Shown piece after piece: positions 8,195 to 16,386 of a stretch of DNA of 40,828 nucleotides. The stretch covers positions 1 through 40,828 of the forward strand of contig CAYUXF010000006.1 in assembly GCA_964448755.1 (NCBI GenBank), in the 5' to 3' direction. Made by a program: the position numbers and the translations under genes. This DNA comes from CAYUXF01 sp964448755 (lineage in GTDB: Bacteria > Margulisbacteria > Termititenacia > Termititenacales > CAYUXF01). The notes below the pieces were generated by a model. That model was given only the letters and a program-made list of their open reading frames with translations, had not been told where the DNA came from and searched no databases. Each line of letters opens with the position of its first letter. Within the stretch, counting starts at the first letter, position 1.

Positions 8195-10792
8195 CTACAA
8201 TTCACCGTTAAAAACTTTTTTATATATCTCTTTTATTTCAGTAATTAACGGATAGCGCGGATTAGCTCCCGTACACTGGTCGTCGAAAGCGAGCTCCGAC
8301 ATCTCATCGAGTTTCTCGTTAAACTCTTTTTCGCTGATGCCGTACTCTTTGAGCGAGAGCGGAATATTAAGTTCCTTTTTTAATTTCTCGACCGCTTTGA
8401 CCAAATTATCTACTTTCTCTTCAGGGGTTTTGCCGCCCAGGCCAAGATAATCGGCGATGCGGGCATATCTGAATTTAGCCTGAGGATATTTGTACTGCGG
8501 AAAAGCAGCCTGTTTGCGCGGGTTATCGGTAGCGTTATATTTTATGACATGAGATATCAATAACGCGTTAGCCAAACCGTGCGGCACATGGAACATCGCA
8601 CCCAGCTTATGCGCCATTGAGTGGCAGACACCCAGAAATGCGTTAGCAAAAGCCATACCGGCCATTGTTGAAGCGTAGTGAACCTTCTCCCGCGCTTTCA
8701 AATCTTCAGCACCTTTTTGATAAGCTGTCGGCAGATATTTAAAGATCAGCCTGACCGCCTCTAAGGCCATGCCGTTGGTATACTCACTGGCCAGAACAGA
8801 GACATAGGCCTCTAGCGCATGTGTTAAAGCATCGATACCGGAAAAGGCGGTCAGCCCTTTAGGCATAGAGAGCACCAGCTCGGTATCAACGATCGCGATA
8901 TTCGGTGTCAGCTCATAATCGGCCAGCGGATATTTAACGCCGGTCTTCTCGTCGGTAACTACGGCAAACGGCGTCACTTCAGAACCGGTACCGGAAGTTG
9001 TCGGTACAGCGACCATCAGCGCTTTCTGACCGAGTTTCGGGAACCCGTAAATTCTCTTGCGGATATCCATAAAGCGCATTGCCAGATCTTCAAAGCGGAC
9101 AGCCGGATGCTCATAGAGAACCCACATGATCTTCGCGGCATCCATCGGTGATCCGCCGCCTAACGCGATAATGACATCGGGGTTAAATGTACGCATCTGT
9201 GCGACACCTTTTTTAGCTGTCGCCAGTGTTGGATCCGGCTCAACATCATAAAAGATCTCATATTCAATATTCAGCTCTTCGAGAATTTTAGTGATCTTAT
9301 CGGTATAGCCCAGATCAAAGAGCGGTTTATCTGTGACAATGAACGCCCTTTTTTTATCGGCCAGATCTTTTAACGCGATCGGCAGCGCTCCGTATTTAAA
9401 ATAAATTTTCGGCGGAACTCTAAACCACAGCATATTTTCTCTCCTCTCTGCTACTGTCTTAATATTGATAAGATGTTTTACTCCGACATTTTCACTGACA
9501 GAGTTGCCACCCCAGGAACCGCAACCTAAAGTTAGAGAAGGTGCCAGGCGGAAATTATAAAGATCGCCGATAGCGCCATGCGATGATGGCATGTTGACCA
9601 GGATACGACCTGTCAGCATTTTGCTGCCGAAATAATTGATCCGCTCCTGATTCTTGGTCTGATCTGTATAAAGAACAGAAGTATGTCCAATACCGCCAAG
9701 CTCTACGAGTTTAACAGCAATCTCCACCGCCGCTTCATAATCTTTGGCTTTATACATTGCCAGTGTCGGCGAGAGTTTCTCGTGAGCGAACGGTTCTGTC
9801 GGCTCGGTAGATTTAACTTCAGCGATCAGCACTTTGGTATCTTCTGGCACAGAAACATCAGCCAGCGCCGCGATCTTCACCGCCGGCTGTCCGACTATCT
9901 CGGCGTTGAGCTTGCCGTCTTTAATAATAGTGTTGCCTACCTTTTCTTTCTCTTTCGGTGTTAAAAAATAAGCACCTCTCGCTTTGAATTCATTTTTAAC
10001 TTCATCGTAGACATCCTCTACCGCGATGACCGACTGCTCTGAAGCGCAGATAACGCCGTTATCAAAAGTTTTGCTCATCAACACCGAGCTCACCGCCATT
10101 TTAATGTGCGCTGTTTCGTCAATAACAGCAGGCGTATTGCCGGCGCCGACGCCAATAGCCGGTTTACCGGAACTATAGGCCGCTTTAACCATCCCCGGTC
10201 CGCCCGTCGCCAAGATCATATTTGTCGCGGGATGTTTCATTAAATAATTAGAAAGATCTACTGTTGGGGTTTCGATCCAGCCAATGATATCTGCCGGCGC
10301 GCCCGCCTCAATAGCCGCATCGAGAATGATCTTCGCCGCTGCGGCAGTACATTTGGCAGCTCTCGGGTGCGGTGAAAAAATTATTGCATTGCGCGTCTTT
10401 AAAGCGAGTAACGCTTTAAAAATGGCTGTTGATGTCGGGTTAGTAGTCGGCACTACTCCGGCCAGCAAACCGACCGGCTCGGCTATTTTTTTAATACCAA
10501 AAGAGGGGTCTTCTTCCAGAATACCGCAGGTTTTCTCGTCTTTGTATTCATTGTAAATATATTCAGAAGCAAAATGATTTTTGATCACCTTGTCTTCGAC
10601 TATCCCCATGCCGGTCTCCGCCACCGCCTGCTTGGCCAGTGTTATTCTGGCATTATTAGCGGCTAACGCCGCCATGCGAAAAATATGATCGACCTCTTTT
10701 TGTGAATAGGTCTGATATTTTTTCTGTGCCTCCTTCGCTTTTTTTATGATCTCCTCTAAATTTTTTAATTCGTCCTTTACTTTCTCTGCCAT
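8195..10792 (-). CDS. adhE: Bifunctional acetaldehyde-CoA / alcohol dehydrogenase AdhE
   Basis: AdhE reduces acetyl-CoA to acetaldehyde and then ethanol, using two NADH and regenerating NAD during fermentation. The N-terminal half is an acylating aldehyde dehydrogenase with catalytic Cys249 in G-V-I-C-A-S-E-Q. The linker has the typical C-G-S-W-G-G-N-S-V-S-E-N-V-G block. The C-terminal half is an iron alcohol dehydrogenase with G-G-G-S-P-M-D-A-A-K (about residue 545) and the H-S-M-A-H-K and H-V-P-H-G metal-binding histidines. At 865 residues it is full length. AAGGAGGA precedes the ATG. It is monocistronic, with a leader of about 65 bases. Such proteins usually form spirosomes. Confidence 0.97.
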   Translation of the reverse strand: MAEKVKDELKNLEEIIKKAKEAQKKYQTYSQKEVDHIFRMAALAANNARITLAKQAVAETGMGIVEDKVIKNHFASEYIYNEYKDEKTCGILEEDPSFGIKKIAEPVGLLAGVVPTTNPTSTAIFKALLALKTRNAIIFSPHPRAAKCTAAAAKIILDAAIEAGAPADIIGWIETPTVDLSNYLMKHPATNMILATGGPGMVKAAYSSGKPAIGVGAGNTPAVIDETAHIKMAVSSVLMSKTFDNGVICASEQSVIAVEDVYDEVKNEFKARGAYFLTPKEKEKVGNTIIKDGKLNAEIVGQPAVKIAALADVSVPEDTKVLIAEVKSTEPTEPFAHEKLSPTLAMYKAKDYEAAVEIAVKLVELGGIGHTSVLYTDQTKNQERINYFGSKMLTGRILVNMPSSHGAIGDLYNFRLAPSLTLGCGSWGGNSVSENVGVKHLINIKTVAERRENMLWFRVPPKIYFKYGALPIALKDLADKKRAFIVTDKPLFDLGYTDKITKILEELNIEYEIFYDVEPDPTLATAKKGVAQMRTFNPDVIIALGGGSPMDAAKIMWVLYEHPAVRFEDLAMRFMDIRKRIYGFPKLGQKALMVAVPTTSGTGSEVTPFAVVTDEKTGVKYPLADYELTPNIAIVDTELVLSMPKGLTAFSGIDALTHALEAYVSVLASEYTNGMALEAVRLIFKYLPTAYQKGAEDLKAREKVHYASTMAGMAFANAFLGVCHSMAHKLGAMFHVPHGLANALLISHVIKYNATDNPRKQAAFPQYKYPQAKFRYARIADYLGLGGKTPEEKVDNLVKAVEKLKKELNIPLSLKEYGISEKEFNEKLDEMSELAFDDQCTGANPRYPLITEIKEIYKKVFNGEL

Positions 10793-10865
10793 AATATGTT
10801 CCTCCTTTTTTATTTATTGTTCCTGTTTATTGATTTTATGTTCTCTCATTCACATTAAGGCGCAA

Positions 10866-10893
10866 ATTGTAGCACAATAAAAGCTTTTGTCAA
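10866..10893 (-). promoter_or_regulatory. adhE promoter with small inverted repeat on the -10 box
   Basis: On the minus strand TTGACA (10888-10893), a 16-base spacer ending in TGC, and TACAAT (10866-10871) form a strong promoter with an extended -10. An inverted repeat ATTGT-AGC-ACAAT (10866-10878) overlaps the -10 box and could be an operator. It does not match the Rex consensus. Confidence 0.6.
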
Positions 10894-11071
10894 CAGTTAT
10901 TTGCTATATCATTCACTATATTATCGAAAGAATTCTTTTTTAATTTCACTATTAGCACATATTATCCACAAACAAGCTCTTATTTAAGACAAATTGTCAA
11001 AAAAAAGAGATCAAAAGCCTTTTTTTGTTCAAAGAAAACAATAATATGGGAAAATAAGAAAATAATTCAAC
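10894..11071. other. AT-rich divergent intergenic region
   Basis: Part of the 342-base gap between adhE and rrf2. Besides the two promoters I see only a small palindrome GACAA-A-TTGTC (10988-10998) and A/T-rich runs. No open frame or stable RNA fold is evident. Confidence 0.5.
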
Positions 11072-11123
11072 TTGACACAACAACAATAATAGACTACTAT
11101 TTAGATATACTATATAGATTATT
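11072..11123 (+). promoter_or_regulatory. rrf2 operon promoter with nested inverted repeats
   Basis: TTGACA (11072-11077), 17 bases, and TACTAT (11095-11100) form the promoter. AATAG-ACTA-CTATT (11088-11101) overlaps the -10 box, and the palindrome CTATATAG (11110-11117) lies in the expected start region. These are plausible binding sites for the Rrf2 protein encoded directly downstream. This is inference from position. Confidence 0.5.
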
Positions 11124-11134
11124 TGGAGTAGACA

Positions 11135-11578
11135 ATGAAAATCAGTTATCGCGGCGATTATGCCTTAAAAATAATTTTAGACCTCTCGCTCTGTTGGCCC
11201 GATAAACTTGCGCACATTGAGGAGATCGCCAAGAGACAGGATATTCCCAAAAAGTTTTTGGAACAGATACTCCTCGACCTCAAAAAAGGGGGTTTTGTTC
11301 AAAGTAAAAAAGGGCCAAACGGCGGTTATTCGCTGGCCAAAAAGCCGTCGGAAATATCGATAGCTGACATTCTTTCTTATATAGAGGGCAGCATCTACCC
11401 AATAGCATGCGTCGACCCGCTCGGAGCAAAAACCTGCAACGAAACAACCACCTGCCTCTTCAGGCCAATTTGGCTCAAGACCAGCAAAGCAATTAGTGAG
11501 ATAATAGAGAGTATTAATTTTGCAGATCTGGTAAAAAAACAGCGCCAAAAACAGGACATTTTAACATATCATATTTAA
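11135..11578 (+). CDS. Rrf2/IscR-family regulator of sulfur amino acid genes
   Basis: A 147-residue winged-helix regulator. The N-terminus M-K-I-S-Y-R-G-D-Y-A-L-K-I-I and the K-G-P-N-G-G-Y-S-L wing are typical of Rrf2 proteins. Three cysteines at 92, 101 and 107 sit where IscR carries its [2Fe-2S] ligands, with a somewhat longer first spacing, so iron-sulfur sensing is plausible. The cysteine regulator CymR belongs to the same family but lacks these. The gene is 11 bases upstream of cysK and followed by metY, which suggests it controls cysteine and methionine supply. GGAG lies before the ATG. Inverted repeats around its promoter suggest autoregulation. Confidence 0.92.
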   Translation: MKISYRGDYALKIILDLSLCWPDKLAHIEEIAKRQDIPKKFLEQILLDLKKGGFVQSKKGPNGGYSLAKKPSEISIADILSYIEGSIYPIACVDPLGAKTCNETTTCLFRPIWLKTSKAISEIIESINFADLVKKQRQKQDILTYHI

Positions 11579-11589
11579 GGAGCATTACT

Positions 11590-12513
11590 ATGACAAAAAT
11601 TTATCAGGATCTCACAGAATTAATTGGCGCGACTCCATTAGTTAGAATAAATCGGCTCAATGAAAAATACGGCGTCAGAATTATTGCCAAACTGGAATCT
11701 TTTAACCCCGGTGCAAGTATTAAAGACCGCATAGCTTTTAACATGATCATGCAGGCAGAAAAGACCGGCCAGCTCAAGCCGGGCGGTACTATTATTGAAC
11801 CGACATCCGGCAATACCGGCATTGGCCTGGCCTGGATCGGCGCCGTTAAAGGATATAAAGTTATCCTCACGATGCCGGAAACAATGTCGGTTGAGCGGCG
11901 GAAACTGCTCAAAGCCTACGGTGCCGAAATTGTGCTCACCGAAGGAACCAAGGGGATGAACGGCGCTATAGCCAAAGCACTTGAACTGCACCAACAAGAC
12001 CCGCAGAGCTTTATGCCACAACAATTTGAAAACAGCGCCAATCCGGAAGTCCACCTGGGCACGACAGCGCCAGAGCTCTGGCAAGCCACTGACGGCAAGA
12101 TAGATATTTTTATTGCCGGCGTTGGTACCGGCGGCACACTTACCGGCGTTGGTAAATTTTTAAAAGGAAAAAATCCCTCTATTAGAATTGTCGCCGTAGA
12201 GCCCAAGGACTCCGCTGTCCTTTCCGGTGAAAAACCAGGCGCGCATAAAATCCAGGGGATTGGTGCAGGATTTATTCCTAAAGTCTTAGACCAAAAATTG
12301 ATCGACGAAATAATTATTGTAGATAATGAGTCTGCGTTTAATAGTGCCAGAATGCTCGCTAAAAACGAAGGGATTTTAGCCGGTATCTCTTCCGGCGCAG
12401 CTATGGCGGCAGCTGAACTCATGGCCAGCCGGCCAGAAAACAAAGACAAAACCATCGTGGTAATTTTACCCGATACGGGAGAACGATATTTAAGTACGGA
12501 GTTGTTTGAATAA
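11590..12513 (+). CDS. cysK: Cysteine synthase (O-acetylserine sulfhydrylase)
   Basis: CysK makes cysteine from O-acetylserine and sulfide with PLP. The PLP lysine is Lys45 in N-P-G-A-S-I-K-D-R-I-A. The P-T-S-G-N-T-G-I-G-L-A substrate loop and the G-V-G-T-G-G-T-L-T-G phosphate-binding motif are intact, and the 307-residue length is typical. AAGGAG sits before the ATG. No serine acetyltransferase gene is in the window. It lies in the rrf2-cysK-metY group, and a palindromic element separates it from metY. CysM-type use of other sulfur donors cannot be excluded by sequence alone. Confidence 0.95.
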   Translation: MTKIYQDLTELIGATPLVRINRLNEKYGVRIIAKLESFNPGASIKDRIAFNMIMQAEKTGQLKPGGTIIEPTSGNTGIGLAWIGAVKGYKVILTMPETMSVERRKLLKAYGAEIVLTEGTKGMNGAIAKALELHQQDPQSFMPQQFENSANPEVHLGTTAPELWQATDGKIDIFIAGVGTGGTLTGVGKFLKGKNPSIRIVAVEPKDSAVLSGEKPGAHKIQGIGAGFIPKVLDQKLIDEIIIVDNESAFNSARMLAKNEGILAGISSGAAMAAAELMASRPENKDKTIVVILPDTGERYLSTELFE

Positions 12514-12579
12514 ACGCCCCTCCCCACAACAGGGAGAATAATTGTTGGTCTAATACCCCTCCCCGCCAGCGGGGAGGGG
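12514..12579. repeat. Palindromic element between cysK and metY
   Basis: A perfect hairpin CCCCTCCCCGC (12556-12566), CA, GCGGGGAGGGG (12569-12579), preceded by a partial copy (CGCCCCTCCCC near 12514). It belongs to the same GC-rich CCCTC/GAGGG class as the elements at 2667-2770 and 37485-37563, though without the CTCACCC outer arms. Confidence 0.7.
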
Positions 12580-12625
12580 TTGGAAATAGACATAAAATAA
12601 AATGATATAATTAAGGAGAAAGAAA

Positions 12626-13909
12626 ATGACAAAGAAAAAAGAAAATTATCAATTTGAAACACTGGCCTTACACGCCGGGCATAAACCTGATAGCGATACC
12701 GGCTCACGGGCTGTGCCGATCTATCAAACCGCCGCCTATGTTTTTAAAAACTCGGAACACGCCGCTAAACTTTTTGGTTTAAAAGAGTTGGGCAATATTT
12801 ACACCCGGCTCAATAACCCCACCAACGATGTTTTAGAACAGCGCATCGCAGCACTAGACGGCGGCATCGGCGCACTGGCCACAGCATCAGGACAAGCGGC
12901 GATCACACTGGCATTGCTGCCGCTGCTTCAGGCAGGTGATGAAATTGTCGCTGCCGATAACCTCTACGGCGGAACTTATACCTTGCTCAAATACACTTTC
13001 GGCAAGTTCGGTATCAAAACCGTTTTTGTTGATTCAGCCGATCCCAAAAATATTGAAAAAGCCATTACCGCCAAAACCAAATTAATTTACGGTGAAGTCA
13101 TCGGCAATCCCAAGCTAGATATTTTCGACATTGAAGCGGCCGCCAAAATAGCACACAAGCACAACCTGCCGCTGATAGTTGATAACACCGTGCCGACTCC
13201 TTATCTGCTCAAGCCGATCGATTTTGGCGCCGACATTGTTGTCTATTCGGCGACTAAATTTCTGGCTGGCCATGGCACATCGCTCGGCGGCTTAATTGTC
13301 GACAGCGGTAACTTCAAATGGGGCGCCAAACACCCGCAATTAACTGCCGCTGATCCCAGCTACCATGGCCTTAACTTTGCCAAAAGTTTTGGCAAGTTAG
13401 CATATTTGGTAAAGACCAGGGTTACCGCGCTGCGCGATCTAGGGCCCGCTCTCTCACCATTTAACGCCCACCAGATACTGCTGGGAATAGAAACACTGCC
13501 ATTAAGAATGGAGCGCCACTGCCAAAATGCTGCGGCAGTAGCCGCATTTTTAGCCAAACACCCTAAAGTGTCTTGGGTTAATTATCCTGGATTGGCCAGC
13601 AACACAGAAAAAAACAAAGCCAGCAAGTATTTAGCTAAGGGCGGCAGCGGCATTATCGGCTTTGGCGTTAAAGGCGGCTTAAAAGCTGGCAAAAAAGTAA
13701 TTGAAAATGTGAAATTATTTTCGCATTTAGCAAATATTGGCGATGCCAAATCACTGATCATTCATCCGGCCTCTACAACGCACCAGCAGCTCTCCCCAAC
13801 GGAACAGCAGGCCTCCGGTGTTACGCCAGATTTCATCAGACTTTCGATAGGTCTGGAAAATATTAACGATATTATTGCCGACCTTAAACAGGCTCTAGCG
13901 AAGGTTTAA
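12626..13909 (+). CDS. metY: O-acetylhomoserine sulfhydrylase (aminocarboxypropyltransferase) MetY
   Basis: A 427-residue PLP enzyme of the Cys/Met metabolism family. The N-terminus F-E-T-L-A-L-H-A-G, the Y-T-R-L-N-N-P-T segment, and the PLP-lysine motif Y-S-A-T-K-F-L-A-G-H-G identify the family. The length, longer than cystathionine gamma-lyases (about 390), and the H-P-A-S-T-T-H-Q-Q-L C-terminal motif favour O-acetylhomoserine sulfhydrylase, which makes homocysteine or methionine directly from sulfide or methanethiol. Methionine gamma-lyase activity is a less likely alternative. AAGGAG precedes the ATG. It is probably co-transcribed with rrf2 and cysK. Confidence 0.9.
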   Translation: MTKKKENYQFETLALHAGHKPDSDTGSRAVPIYQTAAYVFKNSEHAAKLFGLKELGNIYTRLNNPTNDVLEQRIAALDGGIGALATASGQAAITLALLPLLQAGDEIVAADNLYGGTYTLLKYTFGKFGIKTVFVDSADPKNIEKAITAKTKLIYGEVIGNPKLDIFDIEAAAKIAHKHNLPLIVDNTVPTPYLLKPIDFGADIVVYSATKFLAGHGTSLGGLIVDSGNFKWGAKHPQLTAADPSYHGLNFAKSFGKLAYLVKTRVTALRDLGPALSPFNAHQILLGIETLPLRMERHCQNAAAVAAFLAKHPKVSWVNYPGLASNTEKNKASKYLAKGGSGIIGFGVKGGLKAGKKVIENVKLFSHLANIGDAKSLIIHPASTTHQQLSPTEQQASGVTPDFIRLSIGLENINDIIADLKQALAKV

Positions 13910-13934
13910 TTAACAGGTTAGAATACTTAAAATT

Positions 13935-13956
13935 GCGGGGCAGTTAACTGTCCCGC
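13935..13956. terminator. Hairpin after metY
   Basis: GCGGGGCAG (13935-13943), loop TTAA, CTGTCCCGC (13948-13956) make a 9-bp stem with one G-U pair, about 25 bases after the metY stop. No T tract follows on the plus strand, so this may be an attenuating or 3'-protecting hairpin rather than a classical terminator. Confidence 0.45.
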
Positions 13957-13977
13957 TAAATAAAACTGATAACCCTT

Positions 13978-14550
13978 ATGAATATTTTAAAAAAAGACAA
14001 CTTAAAAATTAAAGACTTTAAAGCGATCACTGTCGCTATTGATAATCTTGATGATATTTTTACCGACTTTGATCCACGTCCGGTAGAACAACGTGCTTTG
14101 TCCGAAGATTTTTTACAGGAAATTAAAAAGTTTTACCGCGAAGGCGCTTCCGGCCAATTGACTATCAACTTCTTAGCGCCTATTAAATTGCAAAAACATC
14201 TGCTCAAAAACCGGCTCGATCTGGCTATTGTCAACCATATTAAACAGATCTTTAAGCACAAAGTACTTATTAATAAAAAAATTCTCCGGCAAGAACAAAA
14301 ACGGGGATTGTTTTTTTTAATTTTTGGCATTATCTTTTTATTGATAATTACACTGTTTGGCTATTATAAAACACTGGACAATTTAACATTTGATCTCTTA
14401 GGTGTAGTTTTTATTCCGCTCGGCTGGTTCGGCATCTGGGAAGGCTTTTCTAAAGTGATCGACAACCCTATTAAGCTGCAGGAAGAGACCAAGATGTTTG
14501 AAAAACTAGCTAAGGCTCACTATACTTTTAAATACTTGAGCGATAATTAA
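13978..14550 (+). CDS. Unknown protein with two membrane helices
   Basis: A 190-residue protein that I do not recognise. Residues 1 to about 105 are soluble, with D-F-D-P-R-P-V-E near 54-61. Two hydrophobic segments follow (about 110-127 and 138-153). The second contains G-V-V-F-I-P-L-G-W-F-G-I-W-E-G, after which comes a short charged tail. The pattern of a cytosolic N-terminal domain plus a helical hairpin is like small membrane-anchored proteins of unknown role. No Shine-Dalgarno sequence is obvious before the ATG. bioB follows 17 bases downstream, so the two may be co-transcribed, but no functional link is evident. Confidence 0.65.
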   Translation: MNILKKDNLKIKDFKAITVAIDNLDDIFTDFDPRPVEQRALSEDFLQEIKKFYREGASGQLTINFLAPIKLQKHLLKNRLDLAIVNHIKQIFKHKVLINKKILRQEQKRGLFFLIFGIIFLLIITLFGYYKTLDNLTFDLLGVVFIPLGWFGIWEGFSKVIDNPIKLQEETKMFEKLAKAHYTFKYLSDN

Positions 14551-14567
14551 GCGAACAGAAAAATTTT

Positions 14568-15530
14568 ATGGAATTAGCAAAAATTTATCAAAAAGCCTGC
14601 AAAAAAAAGCAGCTCTCTTTTCGTGAGGCCTTTTTTTTGATCAACTTGCCTGACCAGGAACTGCCTCAACTATTAAACTATGCTCAAAAACTGCGCCAAA
14701 AATTCTGCGGGATTCACGCGGAGCTCTGCAGTATTACCAATGCCAGATCTGGCAAGTGTAGCGAGAATTGTTCTTTCTGTTCACAGTCGGCACACCACAA
14801 AACCAATATCGAGATCTATCCGCTCTTGAATAAAAAAGAACTTTTAAATAATGTCCGTCAGGCAAAAAAAGCGGGCGCGCATAACCACTCGCTGGTGACA
14901 TCTGGCAAAGGGATCAGTAGCGAGCAAGATCTTAAAACACTCTGTGACACAGTAGCCGCCTACCCAAAAAACATCAGACCATGTGCCTCTCTGGGGATCT
15001 TAACAAAAAAACAGTTGCGCCTCTTAAAAAAAGCAGGGTTAAAGCGCTTTCATCACAATCTGGAAACAGCTGCCTCTTTTTTTGACCAGATGTGCACCAC
15101 CCATACATACAAAGAACGGATCAAAACCATTAAAAACGCCCGCCGCGCCGGTCTGGAAATCTGCTCCGGCGGTATCTTTGGCATCGGCGAATCTCCCGCA
15201 CAGCGCCTTGAACTGGCCTTTGCATTAAGAAAACTTAATCCGTCGGTTGTCCCCATTAATATTGCCCAGCAAATTAAAGGGACTCGCCTCTATGGCAAGG
15301 CAAAGAAAATGACAATTAATGAAATATTAAAACTGATCGCCGCATATCGTTTTATTCTGCCCAGTAAAAATATCGGTGTTTTTGCCGGGCGTGAAAGTTT
15401 AGGAAAAGCTCAGTACAAAATATTTGAAGCGGGCGCTAACGGTTTAATGATCGGCAATTATTTGACAATCAAAGGACAGGGAGCAAATCAGGACCTTGCT
15501 CTGGTAAAAAAAGCAGGGCTTCATTTTTAG
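14568..15530 (+). CDS. bioB: Biotin synthase BioB, variant auxiliary-cluster ligands
   Basis: A radical SAM enzyme that inserts sulfur into dethiobiotin. The [4Fe-4S]/SAM motif is C64-x3-C68-x2-C71, in S-G-K-C-S-E-N-C-S-F-C-S-Q-S. Cys139, Cys199 and Arg275 correspond to E. coli Cys128, Cys188 and Arg260, ligands of the [2Fe-2S] cluster. The position of E. coli Cys97 is Ser108 (in H-N-H-S-L-V-T-S-G-K), so one classical ligand is missing. An extra Cys54 precedes the motif. At 320 residues the length is normal. No other biotin genes are in the window. The final 62 bases overlap the convergent mtgA gene. Related HydE-like functions are less likely given the Q-S-A-H-H and S-G-G-I motifs. Confidence 0.9.
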   Translation: MELAKIYQKACKKKQLSFREAFFLINLPDQELPQLLNYAQKLRQKFCGIHAELCSITNARSGKCSENCSFCSQSAHHKTNIEIYPLLNKKELLNNVRQAKKAGAHNHSLVTSGKGISSEQDLKTLCDTVAAYPKNIRPCASLGILTKKQLRLLKKAGLKRFHHNLETAASFFDQMCTTHTYKERIKTIKNARRAGLEICSGGIFGIGESPAQRLELAFALRKLNPSVVPINIAQQIKGTRLYGKAKKMTINEILKLIAAYRFILPSKNIGVFAGRESLGKAQYKIFEAGANGLMIGNYLTIKGQGANQDLALVKKAGLHF

Positions 15531-16386
15531 TTGTTTCTTCTACAGCCGGTTCAACTTCCTCGTTTTCTGTCGTTATCAGAAAAATATTTTCCGTAGCGGT
15601 AAGTTTATTAATAGTTAGTTTTTCTAAAACATTAAAAGAGATCGGCAGCGGAATGTAGATCTCCTCCACGACCGTCATTGACTCATCAATATTTTCGCTG
15701 ACTGCTATTTCCCCTGTCAGCAAATAATAAAGAACCCAATTGGCCTTTTTAACAAAAAAGGGATTTTCGCGGCCGCGCTTATAAGCACCTGGCGCCATAA
15801 TAATAGCGGACATCAAGGCACTCTCCTGAGCGTTAAGCTCACGGGCACTTTTGCCAAAATAGTATTGCGCGCCTCTTTCCGCACCATAAATGCCGGGCGC
15901 CCACTCGATCAAATTCAAATAAAGTTCTAAGATCCGATCTTTAGAAAGCTTGCGCTCTAAACGCCAGGTCAAACAAAACTCCACCGCTTTTCTAAAAAAA
16001 GATCTCTTAGGATAAAGGAATAAATTTTTGCTTAATTGCATTGTAATAGTAGAACCGCCGCGGACTATTTTGCCGCGCTGCAGATTATCGGTAAAGCTTA
16101 CCCGCAAAGCCGGCCAATCAATACCGTGATGATAATAAAAGCCACCATCTTCGGCAAAAATAACCGCCTTCACAAGTTCCGGCGAGATCTCTTTTAGCGG
16201 CACAAATGTATACATTGAACGCTGCGGTTGTTTTTTATAATTAAACTTTTTAAGAAAAATTTTCATAAAACGGGTCTGGGCCGGCAAGTTATCGGCATAG
16301 TAGCCGGCATTGGGCATCAGCCAAAAGCTATAGAGTAGCGGCGATAACAACAGCCAGACTAAAATTTTAAGCCAGCTGAGTTTCAT
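15469..16386 (-). CDS. mtgA: Monofunctional peptidoglycan glycosyltransferase (GT51)
   Basis: It polymerises lipid II into glycan strands at the outer face of the inner membrane. A membrane helix lies at about residues 5-25. GT51 motifs follow: E-D-G-G-F-Y-Y-H-H-G with the catalytic Glu, then R-G-G-S-T-I-T-M-Q-L-S-K-N-L-F, then R-K-L-S-K-x-R-I-L-E-L-Y-L-N. I chose the ATG at 16386 because the following residues give a normal charged N-terminus and signal anchor. A longer frame to 16434 would lie deep in yggS. At 305 residues it is longer than E. coli MtgA (242), with an acidic C-terminal extension, part of which overlaps bioB. It overlaps the end of yggS by 20 bases, suggesting translational coupling. 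Confidence 0.92.
   Translation of the reverse strand: MKLSWLKILVWLLLSPLLYSFWLMPNAGYYADNLPAQTRFMKIFLKKFNYKKQPQRSMYTFVPLKEISPELVKAVIFAEDGGFYYHHGIDWPALRVSFTDNLQRGKIVRGGSTITMQLSKNLFLYPKRSFFRKAVEFCLTWRLERKLSKDRILELYLNLIEWAPGIYGAERGAQYYFGKSARELNAQESALMSAIIMAPGAYKRGRENPFFVKKANWVLYYLLTGEIAVSENIDESMTVVEEIYIPLPISFNVLEKLTINKLTATENIFLITTENEEVEPAVEETTKNEALLFLPEQGPDLLPVL

Noticed and set aside
10860..10900. Rex redox operator before adhE
   Set aside because: The inverted repeat ATTGT-N3-ACAAT does not match the Rex site TTGTGAA-N4-TTCACAA.
10981..11040. Possible small RNA or terminator between adhE and rrf2
   Set aside because: Only A- and T-runs and an 11-base palindrome; no stable stem with a T tract and no promoter pointing to it.
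11916..12707. 263-codon minus-strand frame across cysK and the start of metY
   Set aside because: Antisense to two well-identified enzymes and crossing a palindromic repeat; no start signals.
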